Both the position numbers and the translations under genes were made by a program. Shown piece after piece: positions 43,744 to 54,731 of a stretch of 64,000 nt of DNA (within the stretch, counting starts at the first letter, position 1; every line of letters begins with the position of its first letter). The notes below the pieces were generated by a model, which saw nothing but the letters and a program-made list of their open reading frames with translations, did no database searches and had not been told where the DNA came from. Origin of the DNA: Micrococcus endophyticus (GTDB lineage Bacteria; Actinomycetota; Actinomycetes; Actinomycetales; Micrococcaceae); assembly GCF_014205115.1 (NCBI RefSeq), contig NZ_JACHMW010000001.1, positions 1,922,001 through 1,986,000 on the forward strand, given 5' to 3'.

Positions 43744-45033
43744 TCAGCCGTCGATGAGGTCGCGGACCTGGACCACCTGGTCGCGGCCCGGACCCACGCC
43801 GATCGCGGAGATCCGGCAGCCCGAGAGCTTCTCGAGGGCCTCCACGTAGCGCTGGGCGTTCAGCGGCAGGTCGGTGAACTCGCGCGCGCCGGAGATGTCC
43901 TCGGTCCAGCCGTCGAAGTGCTCGAAGATCGGCTTGGCGTGGTGGAACTCGGTCTGCGTCATGGGCATGCGGTCGTGCCGGACGCCGTCGACGTCGTACG
44001 CCACGCACACCGGGATGGACGCGATGCCGGTCAGCACGTCCAGCTTCGTGAGGAAGTAGTCCGTGAAGCCGTTGATGCGGGCCGCGTAGTGGGCCATCAC
44101 GGCGTCGTACCAGCCGGTGCGGCGGGGGCGGCCGGTGTTCACGCCGAACTCGCCGCCGGTGGCGCGCAGCTGCTCGCCCATCTCGTCGAAGAGCTCGGTG
44201 GGGAACGGGCCGGCGCCCACGCGGGTGGTGTAGGCCTTCACGATGCCGATGGTGCGGGAGAACCGGGTGGGGCCGATGCCCGCGCCCACGGACGCGCCGC
44301 CGGCGGTCGGGTTGGAGGAGGTGACGAACGGGTAGGTGCCGTGGTCCACGTCCAGGTAGGTGGCCTGGCCGCCCTCCATGAGCACCACCTTGCCCTCGTC
44401 CAGGGCGTCGTTGAGCAGGTTGACGGAGTCCACGACCATGGGGCGCAGGCGCTCGGCGTAGCCGAGGAAGTACTCGGCGACCTCGTCCACGGTGACGGCC
44501 CGGCGGTTGTAGAGCTTGACCAGCAGCTCGTTCTTCTGCCGCAGGGCGCCCTCGATCTTCTGGCGCAGGATGGACTCGTCGAAGATGTCCTGCACGCGGA
44601 TGCCGAGGCGGGCCACCTTGTCCATGTAGGTGGGGCCGATGCCGCGGCCGGTGGTGCCGATGGCGCGCTTGCCGAGGAACCGCTCGGTGACCTTGTCCAT
44701 GGTTTGGTGGTACGGCGCCACCAGGTGGGCGTTGGCGGAGATCTTCAGGTGGGCGCAGGAGTGGCCGCGGGACTCGAGCCCGTCGATCTCCTCGAACAGC
44801 GCCTCCAGGTTCACCACCACGCCGTTGCCGATCACGGGGGTCGCGTTGGGCGAGAGGATGCCGGCGGGCAGGAGCTTGAGCTCGAACTTCTCGCCGTTGA
44901 CGACGACGGTGTGGCCGGCGTTGTTGCCGCCGTTCGGCTTGACGACGTAGTCCACCCGCCCGCCCAGCAGGTCGGTGGCCTTGCCCTTGCCCTCGTCGCC
45001 CCACTGGGCTCCGACGATCGCGATCGCTGGCAT
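43744..45033 (-). CDS. purA: Adenylosuccinate synthetase
   Basis: GTP-dependent enzyme joining IMP and aspartate in AMP synthesis, 429 aa. Diagnostic segments are [17 protein letters not shown] (about residue 8), [10 protein letters not shown] (about 35), [17 protein letters not shown] (about 125), and [17 protein letters not shown] (about 245). The second of two ATGs (45033, MPAIAIVG) is chosen because GAGGAG lies eight bases before it, while the first ATG at 45039 touches the ribosome site. Monocistronic, divergent from a membrane-protein gene. Confidence 0.95.
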   Translation of the reverse strand: MPAIAIVGAQWGDEGKGKATDLLGGRVDYVVKPNGGNNAGHTVVVNGEKFELKLLPAGILSPNATPVIGNGVVVNLEALFEEIDGLESRGHSCAHLKISANAHLVAPYHQTMDKVTERFLGKRAIGTTGRGIGPTYMDKVARLGIRVQDIFDESILRQKIEGALRQKNELLVKLYNRRAVTVDEVAEYFLGYAERLRPMVVDSVNLLNDALDEGKVVLMEGGQATYLDVDHGTYPFVTSSNPTAGGASVGAGIGPTRFSRTIGIVKAYTTRVGAGPFPTELFDEMGEQLRATGGEFGVNTGRPRRTGWYDAVMAHYAARINGFTDYFLTKLDVLTGIASIPVCVAYDVDGVRHDRMPMTQTEFHHAKPIFEHFDGWTEDISGAREFTDLPLNAQRYVEALEKLSGCRISAIGVGPGRDQVVQVRDLIDG

Positions 45034-45169
45034 CTGCATCTCTCCTCAGGGCCGCGGGTCGCCCCGTTCGGGCCCATACATGGAAGACGCCTCCTTGCAG
45101 TGCGCACGGAGGCCGTACCCCCGAATCCTACCAGCGTGACGGATGCCACCCTCTGGCTACGCTGGCTCC

Positions 45170-47030
<1,861 letters not shown>

Positions 47031-47066
47031 TAGCCGATCCTGCGGCCGGCTCCGGAGTCGGCCGGC

Positions 47067-48248
47067 TCAGGCGTTGGCCGGCTCGGCCGTGCCCGCGCCG
47101 CGGCGGCGCGGCGCCGGTGACGGCGAGGGCGACGTGCCGCCCCGCGTCGAGGCGTCCTCGACGCCGCCCTCCCCGCACCCACCCCCGCCGCAACAGCCGC
47201 CGTCCGGGGCGCCGTCGTCGTCCGCGGGCGCGGCCGCGGCCCCCAGCACGGTGAAGCCGGCGTCGGCGATCATGCGCAGGTCCGCCTCGGCGTCCTGGCC
47301 CTCGGAGGTGAGGTAGTCGCCGAGGAAGATCGAGTTGGCCACCTGCAGGCCCACGGCCTGCAGCGAGCGCAGGTGCATCTCGCGCCCTCCGGCGATTCGC
47401 AGCTCCTTGTCCGGGCAGGCCAGGCGGACCACGGCGAGGATGCGCAGGCACTCGAGCGGGGTCAGCTGGACGTGCCCGGCGAGCGGGGTGCCGTCGAAGG
47501 GCATGAGGAAGTTGACGGGGATGGAGTCGGAGTCGAGCTCGCGCAGGGCGAGGACGGCCTCCGCCAGCTGCGCGTGGGTCTCCCCCATGCCCGCGATGAG
47601 GCCGGAGCAGGAGGACAGGCCGGCGGCGGTGGCGCGCTCCACCGTGTCCACGCGGTCGGCGTAGGTGTGGGAGGTGCAGATGGACTCGTAGTGGGACTCG
47701 GCGGTGTTGAGGTTGTGGTTGTAGGCGTCCACGCCGGCGGCCTTGAGGCGCTCGGCCTGGCCGTCCTTGAGCTTGCCCAGGCAGGCGCAGACCTCGACCT
47801 GGGGGTGCTCGTCCTTGAGCCGGCCGATCATCTCGGTCACGCGGTCCACGTCCCGGTCCGTGGGGCCGGTGCCGGAGGCCACCATGCACACGCGGGAGGC
47901 GCCGCCGGCGATGCCCAGGCCCGCCTGGCGCACGGCCTCGTCCGGCTTGAGCCACGTGTACTTGAGGATCTGGGCCTCGGTGCCGAGCCGCTGGGAGCAG
48001 TAGGTGCAGTCCTCGGGGCACAGGCCGGTCTTGAGGCTGACGAGGTAGTTGACCTTCACGGTGCGGCCGAAGTGACGCTCGCGCAGGCGGGACGCCGCGG
48101 CGACGAGCCGGAAGGTCTCGGCGTCCGGGGCGTCGAGCACGGCGACGGCCTCGGCGGCGGTGAGCCGGTGTCCGGCCTCGATGCGGTCCACGAGCTCCTC
48201 GGGGTCGAGGGCGGGAGCGACGACGGCGGCGTCCTGGGCTGCGGTCAT
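47067..48248 (-). CDS. bioB: Biotin synthase with Cys-rich C-terminal tail
   Basis: Radical SAM enzyme that inserts sulfur into dethiobiotin, 393 aa. The radical-SAM cluster motif is [10 protein letters not shown] (about residue 72). [15 protein letters not shown] (about 170) and the [2Fe-2S] Arg region follow. The core ends near [14 protein letters not shown] (about 337). Beyond it is an unusual 50-residue tail beginning [14 protein letters not shown], then a Pro/Ser/Arg-rich stretch. The tail adds three Cys not needed for the known clusters. ATG 48248. No other bio genes are in the window. A BioQ-like palindrome lies 72 bp upstream. Confidence 0.93.
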   Translation of the reverse strand: MTAAQDAAVVAPALDPEELVDRIEAGHRLTAAEAVAVLDAPDAETFRLVAAASRLRERHFGRTVKVNYLVSLKTGLCPEDCTYCSQRLGTEAQILKYTWLKPDEAVRQAGLGIAGGASRVCMVASGTGPTDRDVDRVTEMIGRLKDEHPQVEVCACLGKLKDGQAERLKAAGVDAYNHNLNTAESHYESICTSHTYADRVDTVERATAAGLSSCSGLIAGMGETHAQLAEAVLALRELDSDSIPVNFLMPFDGTPLAGHVQLTPLECLRILAVVRLACPDKELRIAGGREMHLRSLQAVGLQVANSIFLGDYLTSEGQDAEADLRMIADAGFTVLGAAAAPADDDGAPDGGCCGGGGCGEGGVEDASTRGGTSPSPSPAPRRRGAGTAEPANA

Positions 48249-48319
48249 GGGAGGGCCTCTCCGGTGGGCGGGGCTCGGCCCCGGGTGGGTCTGACCCGAG
48301 GGACTCTAACAGTGTTCAT

Positions 48320-48332
48320 TGAACAGCGTTCA
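48320..48332. promoter_or_regulatory. BioQ-like operator TGAACAGCGTTCA
   Basis: A perfect 13-bp palindrome TGAAC-N3-GTTCA lies in the bioB promoter region, matching the general form of BioQ (TetR-type biotin repressor) boxes in actinobacteria. It overlaps a second palindrome, tgttcattgaaca (48313-48325). Together they form two nested repressor sites. Confidence 0.65.
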
Positions 48333-48386
48333 GGGGCGCGGGACCATGACCCCGACGTCAGCGAGTGCGCCGGTCCAGAGGGGCCG

Positions 48387-48500
48387 GTGTCGAGTCGCAG
48401 CGAAGATTTCACAAACGCACGAATATGTTTCATACCGCGACACGCCTCTAGTGTCGAGATGCAGCGAAGATTTCACAAACGCGCAAATATGTTTCATACC
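48387..48500 (+). repeat. Two direct copies of a 50-bp repeat
   Basis: The units at 48387-48436 and 48451-48500 are about 90% identical (start gtgtcgag, middle gcagcgaagatttcacaaac, end atgtttcatacc) with 14 bases between. A third, more diverged copy in inverted orientation is at about 50874-50928. They bracket the VOC and HEPN genes. They are AT-richer than the host DNA. Confidence 0.85.
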
Positions 48501-48815
48501 CGATTGGGCACCTGATCCGTTGACGCCAAGGCGGATCCCCACATCAGTGACATCGGGGCAAGGCACCCCCAGAGGGGAACCACGGTCAGCCCCTCCGCGC
48601 CAAGGCACCCGCACCGGCACCGACCGCGGTGCACATCGGCCGGCCGGCGGCCGAGGCGCTGGACGAGCGGCTGATGTCGGGGGCGCATGCTGAGGATGAC
48701 CTCACCGTGATGCTGGCTGGCTTCGGGAGGCGGTGGGGGTCCACGGGGCCCGCTTCCCCGCCCGCATGAGGCGCGGCCCGGTCCCACCGGGACCCCTTGC
48801 TAGGGTTCAGCCATA
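48501..48815 (+). other. Region without a clear gene, possible gene remnant
   Basis: About 315 bases between the repeats and the VOC gene. A 46-codon frame (GTG 48629 to TGA 48769, starting VHIGRPAAEALDERL) has ordinary high-GC codon use but no good ribosome site, and may be the tail of a deleted gene. A TAGGGT at 48801-48806 lies ten bases before the VOC gene's GTG and could drive a nearly leaderless transcript. Confidence 0.4.
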
Positions 48816-49223
48816 GTGTGCGTGCCCAGGCTGCTGCAACCAATTCTCGACGCCGTTGACGCTCGAGGACTGGCCGAGTTCGACCGCCAGCTCTTGAGGT
48901 TGCGTTACCGCGAGGGTGACGAGCCCACCAGCGGCGAGGCGGACAAAGCCGATTGGCTCGTGCTCCTGGACGAGCATGGCCGGCGGGTGATCGCGTTCCA
49001 GCAGACGGAGCAGCTCAGGTCCACGACGTGGGCCTCCCCCAAGGTGCCCATGCAGGCGCATGTGGACTTCACGGTGCCGGACCGGGAGTCCCTCACTGCC
49101 GCCCATGTCCGGGCGTTGGACCTTGGCGCCCGGCTCATCAACGACGAGTCCGACGACCCCGATGAGCCCCTCTATGGCTACGCGGACCCGACTGGTCACC
49201 CGTTCTGCATCTTCTTTGGCTAG
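48816..49223 (+). CDS. Glyoxalase-like (VOC superfamily) protein
   Basis: A 135-aa single VOC domain of the glyoxalase_6 type: LQPILDAVDARGLAEFDRQL near the N-terminus, then WLVLLDEHGRRVIAFQQTEQL, MQAHVDFTVPD (about residue 74) and the C-terminal GYADPTGHPFCIFF. Family members bind a metal and act in detoxification, antibiotic resistance or ring cleavage. Substrate unknown. GTG 48816 is used because the first strand would otherwise be lost. It lies inside the segment bounded by the 50-bp repeats. Confidence 0.75.
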   Translation: MCVPRLLQPILDAVDARGLAEFDRQLLRLRYREGDEPTSGEADKADWLVLLDEHGRRVIAFQQTEQLRSTTWASPKVPMQAHVDFTVPDRESLTAAHVRALDLGARLINDESDDPDEPLYGYADPTGHPFCIFFG

Positions 49224-49362
49224 GTGTTCCGCCCGGGGGCATGGACAGCTTTTAAACCGGGTCAATTAGCCAAATATGCGGCGCTCGGCCGCTTCTCCTC
49301 CTCCCCCCATAGAGCGAGAATGAAAACGAACGAACGATCTGCATGCCGAAAATAGGAGAACA

Positions 49363-50688
49363 ATGGCCCAATCGAACATGCTCCAACCGGGGGCTCCTCG
49401 GCTCGGCTGGCTCCACTCGGCAAATACGTCGACGCCTCCCGTGATCGTGCTACTCCAGGACACCGGAAGCGCGATCGAGCTCACCTTGCCCCTGGGGCAA
49501 TTTGGCCGCCCCGGCCCGTACGGCCCATGGTTCGAGAGCCTCGGACCGGCACGCGTCAGCAACCCGGCTGGGAGAGTCCCATCCGTTCTATTGTTCGAGG
49601 ACGTCGACGGCCCGATAGCACTGGTGGGCTGCACTGCCAAGTCTCACCGGTACTCGTTATCGACTGGCCAAGGGCGTCTTCGAGCCGATTTCGCCGTCTT
49701 GGGAGCACGAAATGAGAAGTACGCGAAGATCAATGGCGTCCGCGCATCCATGCCGATACTGTCTGCCTGGACGCAACTCAAGAGTGTGCAGTTCGATGTT
49801 TCCTACGACTCACGCGGTCGTGCTGAGAACGCCTTGATCCACTTGGACTCCCTAGAGCAGATACGGCTTGACCGCGGCGTCAATCTGGGGTTGCGTCCAA
49901 CGTGGGCTACCTCAACGGACGAGAAGGCTGGCTCCTTCACTGCCCATGATGTGGTCCAGTTAATGACGGCCTCCAAACGCCCGCGCGCTTGGCAAGACCA
50001 CCTGGATCCGATCATGGCGATCCGCGAGCTCACAATGCTCTCAGCCTGGCACCCTTTCGGTTTCACTGAGGTGCGAGTCAATAGGGGCGATGACCCCGAG
50101 AAGGTGCTCAGCGGAGACGCCATCGGAGACAAGTGGGCAAGCGTCGCCTCTTACCGACTCCCCGAGCACAATTCTTGGGGTAAGGATCCCCGCTTCTTGT
50201 TCTCCTTCCCAGACATCGGGGTAGCCGGGGTGCGCCGATGGCTACGCATTCGCAAGACGTTCACCCGAACATTCGGGCCCCTGGTCTCTCTCCTCGACCA
50301 AGGCAACTCGTACGCCGAGACCAAGTTGCTGCAATCAGGGCTCGCCATTGAAGCGCTCGGCCATCAATTGCTGCTTGAGAAGGGCAAGGTCAAGGAGGGC
50401 AAGAGGAACAGCGCCTCCTACTGGGACGCGACCGAGGCGATTCTCGAGGACACGCCATTCAAACCCGTACAGGACCCCTCTGAGTGGAAGACGCGCAGCG
50501 CAGTTACGTACCGTGGGGTGAAACACGCGGACAATGAGAAGCCTGAGCAGCTCGACATTCTCAACGCCCACAGGGAGAACGTACTGATGATGCGGTTCTG
50601 GTTGGCAAGCCGTCTCGGTACGTCTCGCGCAGTACTGGAGGCTCGTCTGCAGCTGGACCCGCTATACCCACCGTACGAATTGGCTTGA
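49363..50688 (+). CDS. ApeA-like HEPN protein, candidate anti-phage factor
   Basis: A 441-aa protein resembling ApeA-type abortive-infection proteins: an N-terminal beta-rich domain (about 10-270, with WLHSANTSTPPVIVLLQDTG and HDPLDPIMAIRELTML-like HLDPIMAIRELTMLSAW at about 211) and a C-terminal HEPN domain (about 300-430). The HEPN RNase-type motif appears as TYRGVKHADNEKPEQL (about 386), R-x3-H, one residue shorter than the usual R-x4-6-H. ATG 49363 follows AGGAGAACA. Base composition is visibly lower in GC than flanking genes, and the gene lies between copies of a 50-bp repeat, both signs of transfer. Such proteins typically cut RNA on phage infection; assignment is by resemblance. Confidence 0.6.
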   Translation: MAQSNMLQPGAPRLGWLHSANTSTPPVIVLLQDTGSAIELTLPLGQFGRPGPYGPWFESLGPARVSNPAGRVPSVLLFEDVDGPIALVGCTAKSHRYSLSTGQGRLRADFAVLGARNEKYAKINGVRASMPILSAWTQLKSVQFDVSYDSRGRAENALIHLDSLEQIRLDRGVNLGLRPTWATSTDEKAGSFTAHDVVQLMTASKRPRAWQDHLDPIMAIRELTMLSAWHPFGFTEVRVNRGDDPEKVLSGDAIGDKWASVASYRLPEHNSWGKDPRFLFSFPDIGVAGVRRWLRIRKTFTRTFGPLVSLLDQGNSYAETKLLQSGLAIEALGHQLLLEKGKVKEGKRNSASYWDATEAILEDTPFKPVQDPSEWKTRSAVTYRGVKHADNEKPEQLDILNAHRENVLMMRFWLASRLGTSRAVLEARLQLDPLYPPYELA

Positions 50689-50873
50689 CCGTCCCGTTGG
50701 GGCCAACACATCACACGATCACGTCGACATCAGCATCAACGGGGCCGCGCCGTGCGTCTGTCATGTGCCCCGGCGAGCGAACCACGTGATCCAGTCCCGA
50801 TCGATTACGGAGGAGCTTCGCCAATAAGATATTGGTGGCGACGCCAACTTTTGGCACAGGCCGCGTGAAACCT

Positions 50874-50928
50874 GGTTCTGAAAATAATTTGCCGCATGTC
50901 GTGCGAAATCTCCGCTGCATCTCGACAC
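50874..50928 (-). repeat. Inverted, diverged third copy of the 50-bp repeat
   Basis: Read on the minus strand this begins gtgtcgagatgcagcg, then agatttcgcacgacatgcgg and ends tttcagaacc. It matches the units at 48387-48500 at about three quarters of positions. It lies just before the truncated NuoN-like gene, so a boundary of imported DNA probably falls here. Confidence 0.65.
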
Positions 50929-51056
50929 CCACCTCGTGCGAGCGGGCGCCCTAGATGCTGCTGGGCGGATCGTTCCTGCCCCGGTGACGCCAGTGGATCG
51001 CCCGCGCAGCCGCAGCCCTGGCCCTGCTGGGTGCCGCGACCGCCGCGGCCCTCGCC

Positions 51057-52316
51057 ATGGCCGGACCCGCGCAGAGCGCCTTCAGCGGCACCTTCACCGT
51101 GGACACCGCCACCGGTGCCGCCCGGGTGATCGCCGCCTTGACCACCCTGCTGGTGCTGGGGGTGGCCTCCGGGGAGATCGCCGGGTCCCCGCGGGAGTCG
51201 GACACGTACGCGCTGCTGCTCCTGGCCACCACCGGGGTAATGGTCCTGGCCGGGTCCACCGACCTGCTCGTGCTGATCGTGGGGTTCCTGCTGGCCAGCA
51301 TCCCCCTGTACGGGATCGTCGGCCTCACCGGCGGCCGCGCCGGGGCCGAGGCCGCCATGAAGACCTATCTCATGGGGGCGCTGTCCGGGATCCTGCTCAT
51401 GCTCGGGGTCACCGTGCTCTACGCCCTGGCCGGCGGCACCGACTACGCCCTGCTCCAGGAGGAGCTGCCCGCCGCCCCGGCCGCGGCCGTGGGCGCGGGC
51501 GTGCTGGGCGTGCTCGCCGGGCTGCTCTTCACGGCCGGTGGGGTGCCCTTCCACTTCTGGGTTCCCGACGCCGCCCAGGGCACCGGGGCCACCGCCGCCA
51601 CGTTCCTCACCACCGTGCCCAAGGTGGGGGCGCTGGTGGCCGTGTACCGGCTCGTGGCCACGGTCTCCGCCGGGGACGGCTCCTGGCTGCTCGTCGCGGC
51701 GCTGCTGGCCACCGCCTCGATGGTCCTGGGCAACCTCGCGGCCTACTGGCAGACCGACCCCCGCCGGCTGCTGGGGTGGTCGACGGTGGCCCAGGTCGGG
51801 TTCCTGCTCGTGCCCGTGGCCGCGGCCGGGCGCAGCGACCTGACCCTGCCCTCGCTGCTGTTCTACCTCGCCGCCTACGCCGTCACCAACGTCGCCGCCT
51901 TCGCCGTCACCGCCGCACTGCCCGAGCACCGGGAGCTGGCCGACTACCGGGGCCTTGCACGGGCCCGTGCCGGGCTGGGGCTGGCCCTGCTGGTGGCGCT
52001 GCTGGGGCTGGTGGGCACCCCGCCGCTGGCCGTGTTCGTCGGCAAGCTCACCACCGCCACCGCCGCCTGGGACGGTGGGCACGGTTGGCTGGTGCTGGTG
52101 GTGATGCTCAGCAGCGTGCTCAGCCTCTTCTACTGCCTGCGCTGGTTCGCCCCCGTCTTCGCCCGCCCGGACCAGCACACGGCGGGGTTCCCCGGTCGCG
52201 GCGGGGCGGCCGCCTGGCCGGCCGTCACCGCCGGGGTCGCCGCGGTCGCGAGCCTGGTGCTGGGTGTCCTGGCCGGTGTCCTGTGGGCTGCCCTCGAGGG
52301 CCCCGTGGTCATGTAG
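51057..52316 (+). CDS. NuoN-like proton-conducting membrane subunit, N-terminally truncated
   Basis: A 419-aa, roughly twelve-helix protein of the proton-conducting transporter family (NuoN/MrpD/HyfB). It has MKTYLMGALSGILLMLG with the conserved Lys (about residue 102), VPFHFWVPDAAQGTGATAATF (about 163) and LGWSTVAQVGFL (about 240). The frame continues upstream only to a stop at 50985, with no start codon before 51057. Compared with NuoN it lacks about the first helix and a half. It is an orphan: no other complex I or Mrp genes are near. Likely a fragment left at an island edge, or a stand-alone ion-transport subunit; the first is favoured. Confidence 0.7.
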   Translation: MAGPAQSAFSGTFTVDTATGAARVIAALTTLLVLGVASGEIAGSPRESDTYALLLLATTGVMVLAGSTDLLVLIVGFLLASIPLYGIVGLTGGRAGAEAAMKTYLMGALSGILLMLGVTVLYALAGGTDYALLQEELPAAPAAAVGAGVLGVLAGLLFTAGGVPFHFWVPDAAQGTGATAATFLTTVPKVGALVAVYRLVATVSAGDGSWLLVAALLATASMVLGNLAAYWQTDPRRLLGWSTVAQVGFLLVPVAAAGRSDLTLPSLLFYLAAYAVTNVAAFAVTAALPEHRELADYRGLARARAGLGLALLVALLGLVGTPPLAVFVGKLTTATAAWDGGHGWLVLVVMLSSVLSLFYCLRWFAPVFARPDQHTAGFPGRGGAAAWPAVTAGVAAVASLVLGVLAGVLWAALEGPVVM

Positions 52317-52371
52317 GTGCGGCGACCTCCGCGCCCCGGACCGCCCGTGTGCAACGCCGAGGGGGGCGAAC

Positions 52372-53247
52372 TCAGGCCCGGGTGGTCTGGCCGTGCTCGG
52401 CCGCATAGGCGGCGAAGACCTCACCGGGGTGCTCCCCGGTGCCCACGAAGTCGTCCTTGATCTCGGACCCGAGCTGGTTCAGGGCCGAGGACAGCCGCTG
52501 GGCGCTCAGCCGCACCGCCGGTTCGGACCGGGCCATGGCCGCATCACGGAGCCGCAGCGCATACGGCAGCTGGCGGGCCAGGGACAGGTCGGGGTTGCTC
52601 TCCTGGAAGTAGAAGCCCTCGGTGTGCTGGGTGAAGTCCACGGAGATCTTCGTGAGATCCGCCTGCAGGGAATCCAGGACCCGGGAGGCGATGGCCGGCT
52701 CGACCTCCCCGATCGTCTCGGCATAGTCGGCGTCGGCCAGGCCCTTGATTTCCAGGGCCAGCGCCCGGCGCCGCATCAGGGGAGGATAGATCTGCGTGAA
52801 CCACGTCAGCGCCGCGGTCAACAGAGCGAACCCGGTCAAGGCCTCGAACGGGGAAGCGACCCGGATCCACGGGTCGGTGGCCACCACGTCCCCGTAGCCC
52901 AGCGTCGACAGCGTCACCATGGAGACGTAGACGGCCTCGACCGCGTCCGGGTAGGCGGCCGCGTCGATGCCGGAGGAGTACATGAACCCGCCCGGGACGT
53001 GCGGGTAGTAGATCAGCGCCCACCCCGCTGCTTGCAGCACCACCCAGAGGAGCACCACGGCCACCATCGCCGCCGGCCCCACCGCGGAGCCGGCCCGGTG
53101 ACCGGTGACCTTCGAGACCCTCCACACCGTGGAGAGCACCAGCCGGCTCAGACGTCCCTGACCGCTGGGGTGCAACAGGGTGTGGAACATGTCCATCAGC
53201 CCGGCCACGATGACCACGATCCCCAGAACTGTCAGCAGTACGTCCAT
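52372..53247 (-). CDS. Two-helix potassium channel family protein
   Basis: A 291-aa ion channel: an N-terminal helix (3-20), a helix at about 60-80, a pore loop with the selectivity filter VTLSTLGYGDVV (about residue 110), and a final helix at about 135-155, followed by a soluble C-terminal domain of about 130 residues rich in helices, without an RCK Rossmann motif. The filter is canonical T-x-G-Y-G-D, so K+ selectivity is expected. Gating by the C-terminal part is unknown. It lies in the ion/copper island next to an APC permease. Confidence 0.87.
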   Translation of the reverse strand: MDVLLTVLGIVVIVAGLMDMFHTLLHPSGQGRLSRLVLSTVWRVSKVTGHRAGSAVGPAAMVAVVLLWVVLQAAGWALIYYPHVPGGFMYSSGIDAAAYPDAVEAVYVSMVTLSTLGYGDVVATDPWIRVASPFEALTGFALLTAALTWFTQIYPPLMRRRALALEIKGLADADYAETIGEVEPAIASRVLDSLQADLTKISVDFTQHTEGFYFQESNPDLSLARQLPYALRLRDAAMARSEPAVRLSAQRLSSALNQLGSEIKDDFVGTGEHPGEVFAAYAAEHGQTTRA

Positions 53248-53311
53248 GATCGACCTCCGTCGTTGGTTCTTGTTCTTCCGGTCCCCGGGTTCCGGGGCGG
53301 CTCACCGGTCC

Positions 53312-54643
53312 TCAGTGCTGTTCGTGCTCGCCCTGCCGCGCGTCCTCGTCGGAGCGGTGCCGCACGGTGAACCACTGCGCCACGACGATGACCAGGGCCA
53401 CCACGGCGGTGATCACCAGGGTGAACGGGTCCGACTGGGATTTCAGCAGCACGAACGGCACGAGCACCGCGACGTCGAGGGCGATCGCGACCCAGGGGAT
53501 CCACGGTTTGGCCCCGACGTCGTCCTTGAGGTGGCGGAGGATGCCGAGGTGGATGGCGATGTCCATGGCCAGGTACAGGATGGCGCCGAGGGAGGCGATC
53601 TGGGACAGGTCGAAGAAGGCCGCCATGACGATGGCCAGTCCCGCCGTGATGTAGAGGGACTGGTGGCCCTCCTTCCGCGGCAGCCCGGGGGCCTGGCCCA
53701 TGTCGCGGAGCATGTCGTAGAGCTTCGAGACCGAGAACAGGCTCGCGATGAGCCCCGACAGGGTCGCGACCACGGCGATCACCACGGTCAGCGTCACGCC
53801 CCAGGCGCCGAACATCGGCTCGGCCGCCTCGGCCAGGGCGTAGTCCCGGGCCTCGACGATCTGCGGCACGGTCAGGCTGCCGGTCACCGCGACGGTGATC
53901 AGCAGGTAGAGCACGGTGCACAGGGCGAGGGAGATCATGATGGAGCGGCCGATGTTGCGCTCCGGCTGCTCCAGGTCGGCGCCCTGGTTGGTGATCGTGG
54001 TGAAGCCCTTGTACGCCAGGATGCACAGGGTGGTCCCGGCCAGGAAGCCCAGCCATCCCGTCTCCGGCGGGGTGCGGTCGGCGGCGGTGAACAGCCGGCC
54101 CAGGGAGGACACCCCGGCGGCGAGGATGCCGGCGATCGCCAGCACGGCGATCCCGACGATCTTGAGCGCCGCGGTCACCGTGGCGGAGCGCTCCACCCAT
54201 CGGTTGCCCGCCAGGTTGACCAGGGCGGCGGCCACGATCGCCACCACCGCCAGTACCGTCACCCACACCTCGGAGCCCTGCAGGCCGAAGGGGCGCAGCA
54301 GGTAGGAGGCGAAGGTGCGGCCCAGCAGGGACTCGGCCAGGATCATCGACACGTACATGAACAGGGAGAAGGACCCGGCGAGAACCCCCGGGCCGTAGGC
54401 GGCCTTGAGCAGCATCGCGATCCCGCCGGAGGACGGGTTGGTGGCCGAGTAGCGGATGTAGGAGTAGGAGCTGAACGCCACGACCACGGCGCCGGCGAGG
54501 AACGCCCAGGGCACCCAGCCGCCGGCCAGTTCGGCGACCTGCCCCACGAGGGCGAAGATGCCCGCGCCGATCATCACCCCTGTCCCGACGGCGACGGAAC
54601 CGGTCAGGGAGAGTTTCTGCTGCGTCTGCGTGTCGTGGTCCAT
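53312..54643 (-). CDS. APC-family amino-acid permease
   Basis: A twelve-helix amino acid-polyamine-organocation transporter, about 443 aa. The N-terminal signature VAVGTGVMIGAGIFALVGQ (about residue 15) is the substrate-binding unwound helix of the family. The Pro-Ser-Ser-Gly-Gly segment near NPSSGGIAMLLKAAYGPG (about 68) follows. The C-terminus is polar and acidic (DEDARQGEHEQH). ATG 54643 is preferred, but a GTG at 54655 is nearer to an AAGGA. The substrate is unknown. It lies in the decaying island, but its own frame is intact. Confidence 0.85.
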   Translation of the reverse strand: MDHDTQTQQKLSLTGSVAVGTGVMIGAGIFALVGQVAELAGGWVPWAFLAGAVVVAFSSYSYIRYSATNPSSGGIAMLLKAAYGPGVLAGSFSLFMYVSMILAESLLGRTFASYLLRPFGLQGSEVWVTVLAVVAIVAAALVNLAGNRWVERSATVTAALKIVGIAVLAIAGILAAGVSSLGRLFTAADRTPPETGWLGFLAGTTLCILAYKGFTTITNQGADLEQPERNIGRSIMISLALCTVLYLLITVAVTGSLTVPQIVEARDYALAEAAEPMFGAWGVTLTVVIAVVATLSGLIASLFSVSKLYDMLRDMGQAPGLPRKEGHQSLYITAGLAIVMAAFFDLSQIASLGAILYLAMDIAIHLGILRHLKDDVGAKPWIPWVAIALDVAVLVPFVLLKSQSDPFTLVITAVVALVIVVAQWFTVRHRSDEDARQGEHEQH

Positions 54644-54731
54644 GAGGAGGTGCACGTCCTTCCTGCCGGGCAGCGAACGCCCCCAGCGGTGGGGTGGTTC
54701 GGACAGGGTCGGTGGGCCGAGCCCACGGTGC

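Noticed and set aside
48387-48500. 50-bp repeats as a CRISPR array
   Set aside because: Only two direct units with a 14-bp gap, far too short for a spacer, and no cas genes in the window.
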